Shown here: positions 47,225 through 54,924 of the stretch, in pieces
How the letters are laid out: every line of letters begins with the position of its first letter
Position numbering within the stretch: the first letter of the stretch is position 1
Source of the DNA: Sphingobacteriales bacterium
GTDB lineage: Bacteria; Bacteroidota; Bacteroidia; Chitinophagales; JADIYW01
Assembly: GCA_016719635.1 (NCBI GenBank)
Contig: JADJYT010000003.1
Location: forward strand, 310,001 to 374,000
Direction of reading: 5' to 3'
DNA length: 64,000 nucleotides
Made by a program: the position numbers and the translations under genes
Notes under the pieces: generated by a model
Database searches by the model: none
What the model saw: only the letters and a program-made list of their open reading frames with translations
What the model was told of the DNA's origin: nothing

Positions 47225-47694
47225 TACCCGGGCTTCAGATAGCGAAAGAAAAACAGCAACTGCATTTCTTACAGGACTTTGAAGCGCCTGTGAAGCGGGT
47301 GTTTTCCTTTTTCAGCGACCATAACCGTTTGGGGGAAATCTATCCGGCCTTCATCCGCAGAATAGTCGATTCGGGCAACCCCGCCAACTGCAACGATGTG
47401 GGTTCGGTGCGGCTCATCATCAGCTTTCCGCTGGTTTTTCAGGAAACCGTAACGCAGTATATCGAACCCCGGTACATTGAATATAAAATCACTTCCGCCA
47501 GTCCGCTGAAGAACCATATCGGCAAAATGAATTTTATCGAACTGCCGGACAACCGGACAAGGCTGGACTATATCATAGAATTTGAACCGCTGGTTCCCTA
47601 TACCGGTTTTTTTATGAACCAAATAAATACTAAATTGGTACTGGATGCGCTCAGTACCCTGGCAAGGAAATTTAAACAGCATCCAAATTATTAA
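47221..47694 (+). CDS. SRPBCC family protein, second of a pair
   Basis: A 157-residue protein, homologous to the gene before it: LQDFEAPVKRVFSFFSDHNR, CNDVGSVRLIISFPLVFQE, EPRYIEYKITSASPLKNHIG and TRLDYIIEFEPLVPYTG. The two probably arose by tandem duplication and have diverged strongly. It starts inside the previous stop (ATGA). A lipoprotein gene follows after 7 bp. Confidence 0.83.
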   Translation: MIPGLQIAKEKQQLHFLQDFEAPVKRVFSFFSDHNRLGEIYPAFIRRIVDSGNPANCNDVGSVRLIISFPLVFQETVTQYIEPRYIEYKITSASPLKNHIGKMNFIELPDNRTRLDYIIEFEPLVPYTGFFMNQINTKLVLDALSTLARKFKQHPNY

Positions 47695-47701
47695 TACCTG
47701 A

Positions 47702-48160
47702 ATGAAAAAAATCGTTTCCATACTGCTCCTCCCGATGGTCCTCTTCTCCTGTCAGAAGGATGAATTTGTCACGCCGGATTACCTGATCTTCGGTGCATTT
47801 CAGGGATCGTGCGCCAATGGGTGCCGGTTTGTCTATTACCTGGACAATACGAAACTGCTGGAAGACAAGACGGTCAAATACTTTTCCAAAAAAGACCTCT
47901 CCTTATTTAATACGTCTGTCAGCGATGACAAATTCCTGCTGGCAAAGGATTTGCTTTTAAAAGTTCCGGCCTCCCTCACTCAAACCAACCGAACGCTTTT
48001 TGTCGATTTGAATGCAGCCACACCCGATCTTTGGTACGCTGAAATCCGGCTGAAGAACAGGGTGTATACCTGGACATTTGACAATGCCACCGGCAGTACA
48101 CCCGTCTATTTAAAGGCATTTGCCGATGAAATGATCAGGACTGCCGCATTGATCCGATAG
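47702..48160 (+). CDS. Small lipoprotein of unknown function
   Basis: A 152-residue protein with a signal peptide and lipobox MVLFSCQKD (Cys17). The body includes FGAFQGSCANGCRFVYYLDN, where two Cys may form a disulfide, and IRLKNRVYTWTFDNATGSTP. It is not recognised. Likely an outer-membrane lipoprotein co-transcribed with the SRPBCC pair. Confidence 0.7.
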   Translation: MKKIVSILLLPMVLFSCQKDEFVTPDYLIFGAFQGSCANGCRFVYYLDNTKLLEDKTVKYFSKKDLSLFNTSVSDDKFLLAKDLLLKVPASLTQTNRTLFVDLNAATPDLWYAEIRLKNRVYTWTFDNATGSTPVYLKAFADEMIRTAALIR

Positions 48161-48239
48161 CAATCATACTAAATTTTAACAATCGCCGTTTAAACCTTTG
48201 TAAATTCAATCAGTCAAAGTATCAATTAAATCAAATAAA

Positions 48240-49088
48240 ATGAAGAAAATACATCTCACCTTTAACAAGCTTTTTATTGCGGGTGCTTTATTCGTAAGCT
48301 TTACAGCCTGTACTAAAAATGATCCCACCGAACTGGAATCTATTGCGGCGCAGAACCTGAACCTGGCAGAAATCGAAGACGACAATACCCAGCTGATGGC
48401 TGACCAGGCCGAAGCGGAAGGGACGGTGTCAGCGCTGCGTCTGAGTTCCGCCAGCAACACGGCAGACATACTCGGCGACTGCGCTGTCGTTACCCGGGAC
48501 ACGATATCCGATCCAAGAAAAATTACCATCGACTTCGGAACGGGTTGTACGGGCAGGAATGGCGTTGTCAGGAAAGGAAAGATCATCGTAACGCATACAG
48601 GCAGATACCGGGCTCCGGGCACCGTTATCCATATCGTATCTGAAAATTACTATGTAAATAACAACAAGGTAGATTTAGACAGGACAGTCACCAACCAGGG
48701 CGAAAATACGGACGGACATCTGGAGTTCACGATTCATGCGGAGCGCACTGTTACTTTTTCAGACGGCTCAACGAGCAGCAGTATCGCCGATAAAACGCGA
48801 GAATGGACAGATGGTGCAGCTACCCCTGAATTCTTAGATGATGTTTATGAAGTGACGGGTACGGGTACGCACCGGTCAAGAAGAGGAATCCTGTACGATG
48901 TTACCACCATCACACCATTAATCCGGAAAGTGAGTTGCCATCAGTTTGTCAGCGGAGAGGTGAAAATTGTGAGAAACGGCAACAGAACAAGATTCGGCAG
49001 CATCAACTTCGGTACAGGCGACTGCGATGATGTGGCTACCGTGACATTAGACAACGGCAGAACGTTTGAAATCAACCTGAGACATTAA
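48240..49088 (+). CDS. Lipoprotein of unknown function
   Basis: A 282-residue lipoprotein (lipobox VSFTACTKN, Cys22). After a short acidic linker the body is beta-rich with Thr/Arg/Asp repeats (KITIDFGTGCTGRNGVVRKG, KIIVTHTGRYRAPG, LIRKVSCHQFVSGEVKI, FGSINFGTGDCDDVATVTLD). The FGTGC/FGTGDC pairs near both ends look like an internal duplication. No family name is offered. The gene ends at a strong terminator. Confidence 0.75.
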   Translation: MKKIHLTFNKLFIAGALFVSFTACTKNDPTELESIAAQNLNLAEIEDDNTQLMADQAEAEGTVSALRLSSASNTADILGDCAVVTRDTISDPRKITIDFGTGCTGRNGVVRKGKIIVTHTGRYRAPGTVIHIVSENYYVNNNKVDLDRTVTNQGENTDGHLEFTIHAERTVTFSDGSTSSSIADKTREWTDGAATPEFLDDVYEVTGTGTHRSRRGILYDVTTITPLIRKVSCHQFVSGEVKIVRNGNRTRFGSINFGTGDCDDVATVTLDNGRTFEINLRH

Positions 49089-49112
49089 CAGCTTTATAAT
49101 TGATAAATAGTG

Positions 49113-49145
49113 AAGGGCTAAGCAGTACTGCTTAGCCCTTTCTTG
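49113..49145. terminator. Rho-independent terminator, possibly bidirectional
   Basis: A 13-bp perfect palindromic stem AAGGGCTAAGCAG/CTGCTTAGCCCTT, then TTCTTGTT. It serves the lipoprotein gene; on the minus strand it could also end the 56-residue gene at 49169, though a T-run there is weak. Confidence 0.85.
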
Positions 49146-49168
49146 TTAACACGCTGTTGGAATGAAAT

Positions 49169-49339
49169 TCAATAATACAAATTCGGCAAATGGGGGTCGG
49201 ATTTTCTTTTCTTCTTAGTTCTGTCAAATTTATTTTTGGACACTAAAGCCGGTACGGCTTTCAGCACCCTAGTGGTATCAGTTGCCCAATACAGACAACC
49301 AATAAGCAGCGCAAACGCCATAATAATCAGGTAAGTCAT
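49169..49339 (-). CDS. Small single-pass membrane protein, 56 residues
   Basis: A short frame from ATG at 49339: MTYLIIMAFALLIGCLYWAT gives one N-terminal membrane helix, followed by a basic tail (NKFDRTKKKRKSDPHLPN). The N-in, K/R-rich C-terminal layout and the fit between a terminator and a divergent gene make it plausible as a real small protein, but no homology is recognised. Confidence 0.5.
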   Translation of the reverse strand: MTYLIIMAFALLIGCLYWATDTTRVLKAVPALVSKNKFDRTKKKRKSDPHLPNLYY

Positions 49340-49440
49340 GGGGTTAGGTTTTTATGTTAACGTAAAGTTAAGCCATCTATTTGACAAGCGCAACAGAAAA
49401 AATGAAATTTAACATTATTCTTAGCTGGCCTGTCTTTACA

Positions 49441-49878
49441 TTACAGAGCCTTTACCATCTTATAGTGCGGGATGCCCACTTCTGTAAATGGGTCACCTAT
49501 GGCTTGATAATTCAGTTTTACATAAAAATCTTTCGCCGTGTCCCTCGCATGGAGCTCTATCATTTTGAAACCGTGACGGGTGGCATACTGCTCTGCAACC
49601 TCCACCAGCTGGTGACCGATTCCCTGCAGCTGAACCGCTGACTGTACAGCCACCTGGCGCATTTTAAGCACCTCCCCGTCGATTACCTTCAGCAACAGCA
49701 CTCCCGTCACTTTCCGGTTTATTAATGCCACGATATGAATTTCGTCCTTTTCACCGGCTAACTGTTCAGGGGTATAAACCAGGCCTAAGGGTTCGCGCAG
49801 CACTTTATAGCGCAATTCCACAGATTCCTTTTGGAGCTCAGAATTAAATTCAACTATCCGAATATCAGGATGCTTCAT
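49441..49878 (-). CDS. GNAT family N-acetyltransferase
   Basis: A 145-residue GNAT protein: MRQVAVQSAVQLQGIGHQLV carries the acetyl-CoA motif Q-x-x-G-I-G (A motif), with EQYATRHGFKMIELHARDTA and FYVKLNYQAIGDPFTEVGIP after it. The form is like ElaA/YitI-type acetyltransferases. The acceptor substrate is unknown. ATG at 49878. Confidence 0.85.
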   Translation of the reverse strand: MKHPDIRIVEFNSELQKESVELRYKVLREPLGLVYTPEQLAGEKDEIHIVALINRKVTGVLLLKVIDGEVLKMRQVAVQSAVQLQGIGHQLVEVAEQYATRHGFKMIELHARDTAKDFYVKLNYQAIGDPFTEVGIPHYKMVKAL

Positions 49879-49986
49879 TCCATTACCAAACTACAAAAAT
49901 TTATTTCTTTCCCAAAATGGAACTTTTTAGGAATAAAATTTGGTTTATAATATAAACTTATTTACATTTACAATAAATTTACAACT

Positions 49987-50550
49987 ATGAAACCGGAAGA
50001 AAGCCTGGATATCATTCAAAATATGATTGAAACATCCAAAAAGAAAATCAGCGACAGCAGCAAACACTACCTGTTATGGGGATGGGCGGTATTCCTGTCA
50101 GCAATCGCACAATATATTATGATAAAAATGCACTACCCGGGCAGCACGCTGGTATGGCTGAGTATGCCGCTGACGGGCATCATAGCCTACCTTATCGGCA
50201 GAGCTGAGCATAAAAAAGCGAAAGTGATAACATTCGCCGGGGAGGCCATTAAAAAACTGTGGCTCAGCATGACCATTGGATTTATACTGCTTGCCTATTA
50301 TCAGGTAGGGGGACACGGCAACAGCATACCCATTTTCATCCTTCTATATGGAATCGGTATATTGACCACCGGAAGCATATTATCCTTCAAGCCTTTAATC
50401 GCCGGAGGAATTGCCTGTTTTATCATTTCCTTTATCGGAATGCAGATCGGATACAGCGCATATCAGCTGTTGCTGCTTGCTTTAGCTGCATTGGTATCTT
50501 ATCTCATACCGGGTTATCTATTAAGGGCAGAATCTAAAAAAGCAAGCTGA
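49987..50550 (+). CDS. Membrane protein, first gene of an HTH/2TM module
   Basis: A 187-residue protein: a short amphipathic start (MKPEESLDIIQNMIETSKKK), then about five membrane segments (LLWGWAVFLSAIAQYIMI, LVWLSMPLTGIIAYLIG, LWLSMTIGFILLAYYQ, FILLYGIGILTTGSIL, LLLLALAALVSYLIPGYLL). Its stop TGA abuts the ATG of the next gene (a small winged-helix regulator). The trio of membrane protein, regulator and 2TM protein recurs in Bacteroidota; the function is unknown. Confidence 0.75.
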   Translation: MKPEESLDIIQNMIETSKKKISDSSKHYLLWGWAVFLSAIAQYIMIKMHYPGSTLVWLSMPLTGIIAYLIGRAEHKKAKVITFAGEAIKKLWLSMTIGFILLAYYQVGGHGNSIPIFILLYGIGILTTGSILSFKPLIAGGIACFIISFIGMQIGYSAYQLLLLALAALVSYLIPGYLLRAESKKAS

Positions 50551-50847
50551 ATGAAAGCGTTTACTTCCTTAGATCCTTTATTGCATTCGCAACTCCGTCT
50601 GGCAGTCATCTCCCTACTGATCAGTGTGAAGGAAGCAGATTTCACCTACATACAGGAAGTGACTCAATCTACAAACGGCAACCTTAGTGTACAGATCTCT
50701 AAATTGAAAGAAGCGGAATACATTGAAGTCAAAAAAACATTTGAAAATAATTATCCGAAAACCACCTGTAAAATAACAAAGAAAGGGATACAGGCCTTTG
50801 AGAAATATGTATCTGACATCAAACAATATCTATCACCTAAAAATTAA
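50551..50847 (+). CDS. Small winged-helix transcriptional regulator
   Basis: A 98-residue HTH_34/MarR-like protein: LDPLLHSQLRLAVISLLISV, YIQEVTQSTNGNLSVQISKL (recognition helix) and YPKTTCKITKKGIQAFEKYV (wing and last helix). It fits the one-domain ArsR/MarR-type regulators that control their own membrane-protein operon. Located directly between two membrane-protein genes, it probably regulates this operon. Confidence 0.85.
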   Translation: MKAFTSLDPLLHSQLRLAVISLLISVKEADFTYIQEVTQSTNGNLSVQISKLKEAEYIEVKKTFENNYPKTTCKITKKGIQAFEKYVSDIKQYLSPKN

Positions 50848-50851
50848 TCCC

Positions 50852-51121
50852 ATGGAAAACAGAGATGAAAAATTATGGCAATTGGCCGGCAAGCGGGCAG
50901 CATTCAAAGGAAAAATAGTTTCGTATGTCGCGGTTACTACTTTCCTGTGGGCCGTCTGGTATTTTAACGGACAACGCACGACGGACAATGGTATTCCCTG
51001 GCCGGCCTGGGTGTCACTGGGCTGGGGTTTCGGACTGGTCATAGGATATATTAAGCTCTACCACATGAATACCACAGACCAGATTGAGAAGGAGTACGAA
51101 AAGCTTAAGAATAGATCCTGA
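50852..51121 (+). CDS. 2TM domain protein
   Basis: An 89-residue protein from the ATG at 50852, 4 bp after the regulator; an upstream in-frame ATG would overlap the regulator by 50 bp. Two membrane helices (KIVSYVAVTTFLWAVWYF, WPAWVSLGWGFGLVIGYI) are followed by a charged coiled end (DQIEKEYEKLKN). This is the 2TM domain (PF13239) found with small HTH proteins and histidine kinases in Bacteroidota. Convergent with the serine hydrolase gene, 8 bp apart. Confidence 0.85.
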   Translation: MENRDEKLWQLAGKRAAFKGKIVSYVAVTTFLWAVWYFNGQRTTDNGIPWPAWVSLGWGFGLVIGYIKLYHMNTTDQIEKEYEKLKNRS

Positions 51122-51129
51122 CAACAGAA

Positions 51130-52272
51130 TTACAGGGGCTTATCATCCAGCACCTGCAGGCCGGCTTCAATATAATTTCTGATGTCGTCGTTCTGCATAT
51201 GCGGATCATTCGGGTCCTTTTTTATTTTTTTGCCTAAGCGTACGATTACGGCATTTTCATCCGGCACCACAAAGATGAACTGACCGAGTATCCCCCTGAA
51301 ATACGGTATCTGGTGGCTTTTATAGTTGATCATCCAGGTCTGATAGCCGTACCAGTCGCAGGTGAATCCCCTGGCATCTTTCAGGTAAGCAGCGGGCGTA
51401 GTCATTGCGGCGATGTATGCGGAATCTATCACCTGCACGGAATCCCATTTGCCGTGTTGTAATACCATTTGTCCCAGGCGGGCAAAATCCCGGGCGGTGG
51501 CGTTGATACAGCAGAATGATTTTTCCATGCCATTCTTATCGGTACTCCAGAGTGCATCACTCTCCGCTCCCAGTGGCTGCCACAGGTATTCCTGTGCATT
51601 TTCGGCCAGGGATTTACGGGTTACGTTCTTGATGACATAACCTAAGATCTGCGTACAGCAGCTCTGGTATTCAAATAATTTTCCTTCCTGATGGTCATTT
51701 CTAAGCCTGAGCTTACCCATTAATTTATCTAAGTCACTGCCATAATACGACTCAGCCGTCATGGAGAAAATATTCCAGTAGGATTCCTCCCAGTCGAAAT
51801 TGGCGCTCATCGTAATCACATCCTTCAGCTTCAGTCTTCCTTCCGGAATATGCGTCAGCTGCGGGACATATCTTTTCACATCCTCTTCCAGTGAAACCTT
51901 ACCCTGTTCCGCCAGCTTACCGATGAGCAGTGCATTAACGGTCTTCGCCATGGAGAAGGAACCGGACAGCGTTTCCTTATCATACTCCTGTGCATAGCGT
52001 TCATACAGAATTTTTCCGTCTTTAATCACCAGGAAAGCTCCTGTCTTTCGTTCGTCGAAAAAATCAATCAACTCTTTTGCAGGAGACTTTTTGTTGTAAT
52101 TTTCACTGACGGGCCAGGGTTTCGGATGATCCGATTTATGGATAGATGTGTGTGAAAACAACTTATAGTCATCCACATCGGCGAAGTTATGTTTCAAGCC
52201 CATCTGTACGTGTTCCGGCAGCAAAAAGAATCCAACCCCCAAAAGGGCGATTCCGATCATCGTGTTTCTCAT
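51130..52272 (-). CDS. Serine hydrolase, class C beta-lactamase family
   Basis: A 380-residue exported protein with an N-terminal hydrophobic segment (IGIALLGVGFFLLP). The S-x-x-K motif is GSFSMAKT (Ser107, Lys110); the second motif region is FEYQSCCTQILGYV (Tyr expected, YQS); DWYGYQTWMIN and FRGILGQFIFVVPDENAVIV follow. Relatives include esterases and peptidases such as EstB and 6-aminohexanoate-oligomer hydrolase; a resistance enzyme is not indicated. Preceded by a strong terminator from the gene upstream. Confidence 0.88.
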   Translation of the reverse strand: MRNTMIGIALLGVGFFLLPEHVQMGLKHNFADVDDYKLFSHTSIHKSDHPKPWPVSENYNKKSPAKELIDFFDERKTGAFLVIKDGKILYERYAQEYDKETLSGSFSMAKTVNALLIGKLAEQGKVSLEEDVKRYVPQLTHIPEGRLKLKDVITMSANFDWEESYWNIFSMTAESYYGSDLDKLMGKLRLRNDHQEGKLFEYQSCCTQILGYVIKNVTRKSLAENAQEYLWQPLGAESDALWSTDKNGMEKSFCCINATARDFARLGQMVLQHGKWDSVQVIDSAYIAAMTTPAAYLKDARGFTCDWYGYQTWMINYKSHQIPYFRGILGQFIFVVPDENAVIVRLGKKIKKDPNDPHMQNDDIRNYIEAGLQVLDDKPL

Positions 52273-52282
52273 AACCTAAAAG

Positions 52283-52318
52283 TAAAAAAAATCGGACAAG
52301 TATGTCTACCTGTCCGAT
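52283..52318 (-). terminator. Rho-independent terminator of the DSYY-repeat gene
   Basis: On the minus strand: ATCGGACA..TGTCCGAT, an 8-bp stem with a 12-nt loop, followed by eight T. It separates the repeat-protein gene from the serine hydrolase gene. Confidence 0.9.
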
Positions 52319-52340
52319 GTAAATATTTTGAAGCTATTCC

Positions 52341-53750
52341 TTATTTCAGGATGGTGACCTTCACTTTATAGAAATAAGCATCAGATTGGTCATCAAAAAC
52401 AATCTTACCGGAATAACATCCATTCCCCTGTGAATTTAATCCTTCGGCCACTCTACCGGTTTTACCTACATATTTCTCTTTGGAAGTATAAAAGCTGTCA
52501 TCCTTATCCAGATCAGTTACCACCACTTTGGTTCCTTTCTCTATTTTAGAAAGATCCGATGATGATGACGATGTTGTTGTTGTTGTTGTTGTTGGACGAG
52601 ACGGAGTCCTGCCTGCGCTTATTTTTTTCAATTTAACCAGGTAGAAATACGGCTTGCTGCCATTTTCCAGCTCTATATCTCCGCCGTATCCGTCTTCGAG
52701 ATCATCTATTTCCAGGTTGCTGACATACCCTTGCTGTCCGATATAATCATCCTTATCATCATAATAGCTGTCCTCGGGGCTTACTGCCACTATCTCTACC
52801 TTGTCTCCATCCTGAATATCCGGATCATTGACCGCATTATCCCATTCTGTATAATCATATCCTGATTTAGAATCAACGGGAGCATCGGATTTGCTTTCTG
52901 CAGGTTTTTCCAGTTTGGCAACCGGTTCTTTCGAAAATTTAGCCTTATAAAAATACCCCGTGCTTCCATCGTCATATTTGAAGTCACCGGAATAGTAACC
53001 GTCTTCCTTGACCGTCATATCGTTTTTATCCACTTTTCCTTTTTTACCCACTAAATCAAAACGGTCTGAATAATAGGAATCATCGGGGCTGATTTCCGCC
53101 ACATAAACGGCAGTACCCTTTTTGATGGTACCTGTAATAAACTTAACTGGCTTCATGGATGAAGCGGATACAGCGGGTGAAGTAGTTTTAGCTGCCGTGG
53201 TTGGCGCTGCACTCACCTTCGCATCCGGTTTTCCTAATTTTACCTTATAAAAGTAATAGCTCTTTCCGTCATCCGTAGAAAGGCTGCCGGAGGTATAGCC
53301 TTCGCCGTCAACAGTGAGGCTACTATTAGTCGTACCTGTTTTTCCTACTATTTCATTCCTGTCTCTATAATAAGAGTCTTCCGTAGAAATCTCGCTGATT
53401 TTAAACTTTGTTCCGCTCGGGATAGAACCTGTAAAGTCCGACTTAGTATTCACCTTGGGGGCAGTCGATTTTGAACTCTCTATTTTAGAAACTTTGACAT
53501 CGGTAAAAAAGCAGGTTCTGGAAGTGCCTTCTATCTCCAGCGTTCCTGAATAAAAGCCCTCTTTACCATTGGATAAATCGCCCAATGCCGTTGCATCCTT
53601 GCCTAAAAAAGAGGCTCTTTCTTCGTAATAGGAATCTGCATTGGCAATTTCCAGTATCTTAACTTTGGTCCCTTTGGTAATTTTGTCCTCCGCTTTTAAA
53701 AGAACGGTCATACCTGAGAAAAACAACATGAATAGCAGCAGATTTCGCAT
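52341..53750 (-). CDS. Secreted protein of five tandem DSYY repeats
   Basis: A 469-residue protein: signal peptide (LLFMLFFSGMTVLLKA), then five copies of a unit of about 65 residues. Each unit has an entry strand (GTKVKILEI type), DSYY or DSFY, a charged turn, (L/V/I)G(K/Q)xG, GxYSGxxxxD/E and a closing FxKVK strand: ADSYYEERASFLGKDA, EDSYYRDRNEIVGKTG, DDSYYSDRFDLVGKKG, EDSYYDDKDDYIGQQG, DDSFYTSKEKYVGKTG. Proline/Thr/Ser-rich linkers (TTTTTTSSSSS) separate some. The unit resembles an SH3-like barrel, but no named family is recognised. Probably periplasmic or surface-attached. No neighbours explain it. Confidence 0.85.
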   Translation of the reverse strand: MRNLLLFMLFFSGMTVLLKAEDKITKGTKVKILEIANADSYYEERASFLGKDATALGDLSNGKEGFYSGTLEIEGTSRTCFFTDVKVSKIESSKSTAPKVNTKSDFTGSIPSGTKFKISEISTEDSYYRDRNEIVGKTGTTNSSLTVDGEGYTSGSLSTDDGKSYYFYKVKLGKPDAKVSAAPTTAAKTTSPAVSASSMKPVKFITGTIKKGTAVYVAEISPDDSYYSDRFDLVGKKGKVDKNDMTVKEDGYYSGDFKYDDGSTGYFYKAKFSKEPVAKLEKPAESKSDAPVDSKSGYDYTEWDNAVNDPDIQDGDKVEIVAVSPEDSYYDDKDDYIGQQGYVSNLEIDDLEDGYGGDIELENGSKPYFYLVKLKKISAGRTPSRPTTTTTTTSSSSSDLSKIEKGTKVVVTDLDKDDSFYTSKEKYVGKTGRVAEGLNSQGNGCYSGKIVFDDQSDAYFYKVKVTILK

Positions 53751-53841
53751 AAAAATAATCTTTGGTGTAAATGTACTAATTCAGAAAGTATCCTTGCAAA
53801 TTATGTACCAGAAATCAGGAAGAATACCCAATTGACGGTAT

Positions 53842-54789
53842 TTATATCAAGCCCCTGCCGGTTTTCTGAATCTGGTCGTTGGTTTTCATCTCTTTCATGA
53901 GGGAATCCAAAACCCCGTTGATGAAATCCTTGCTTTTGGGCGTGCTGTATTCTTTAGCTATATCGAGGTATTCATTAATGGTCACCTTAACCGGGATGCT
54001 TGGAAAATAAAGAAACTCAGTCACGGCCATGCGAATCAAGATCATATCCACGACCGCCAACCGCTCGGATTCCCAGTTTTTCAACTTCGGTTCGATTATC
54101 TTCAGGTGTTCTTTTTTGTGTTCTATGGTCTGGTTGAACAAGTCCAGCCCGAACTGCGAAAGCTCTTTAAATTTATCCCGCAGGCTGCCTTTTTCCAGAT
54201 GCAGTTTCAGTTCATGTTTGCTTTTATGGATGACCTCATGCACCGCTTCTATCACATATTCAACGTCGTCCATCCAGTTGGTAAAAATCTCTTCCGTATT
54301 CGCGGTAAAGATTTCGTCTTCCAGTATGATTGAATCCAGCAGAAACGTAATGATTGCCCTGTCTTCCTCCAAATCAAACTCTTTCCCATTTTCAAGATAG
54401 GTATCGTATTCAGGCGATTCCGACAATTTCCTGTATAACTGACGGATATTATCTTCCTCCAGCAACGTGAAAGTCTGGGCGTTCTTCAGTTCCGTCAGAA
54501 ATTCCTTGTCATTATTCAGAAACTGAACCAGGACATTACTCAGCAATTTCGTATTGAAACTTTTGTCTTTGTCGCTTTTGATGTATTTGGATGCCTTGAT
54601 TTTTGCATCTTTCTCCACAAAATTGGCGACTTCACGAATGGTTAAGAGAATATAAAGGTACTGGTCCTTGACCGACAGGATACTTTTTTCCAGCAGGGTC
54701 TGAAACTGGGAAGAGGGAGTGTTTTGAGTGGTGTCAAAAGCATAAATGTATTGCATAGCTTTTATTCGTACACTTCTTCTTGTAATCAT
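53842..54789 (-). CDS. nusB: Transcription antitermination factor NusB
   Basis: A 315-residue protein of the long Bacteroidota NusB type. It opens with MITRRSVRIKAMQYIYAFDT, typical of NusB, followed by a family-specific insertion of about 150 residues. The C-terminal NusB domain ends with LKNWESERLAVVDMILIRMA, SIPVKVTINEYLDIAKEYS and STPKSKDFINGVLDSLMKEM. NusB binds boxA RNA with NusE/S10 in rRNA antitermination. Confidence 0.92.
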   Translation of the reverse strand: MITRRSVRIKAMQYIYAFDTTQNTPSSQFQTLLEKSILSVKDQYLYILLTIREVANFVEKDAKIKASKYIKSDKDKSFNTKLLSNVLVQFLNNDKEFLTELKNAQTFTLLEEDNIRQLYRKLSESPEYDTYLENGKEFDLEEDRAIITFLLDSIILEDEIFTANTEEIFTNWMDDVEYVIEAVHEVIHKSKHELKLHLEKGSLRDKFKELSQFGLDLFNQTIEHKKEHLKIIEPKLKNWESERLAVVDMILIRMAVTEFLYFPSIPVKVTINEYLDIAKEYSTPKSKDFINGVLDSLMKEMKTNDQIQKTGRGLI

Positions 54790-54924
54790 AGGATGGAATG
54801 AACTTTGGTGCAGTAAAGATAGTTAATAAAAAACAGCTGAATATGTTAAGTAAATAAGAAATCTTTCCTTGTTTTTCCTGAAACAATTTTTATAGTTTTT
54901 TCTTTATACTTTTAGGTTTGCAAA

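Noticed and set aside
51130..52272. Antibiotic-resistance beta-lactamase
   Set aside because: The class C fold is shared with many esterases and peptidases, and no specific resistance features are visible.
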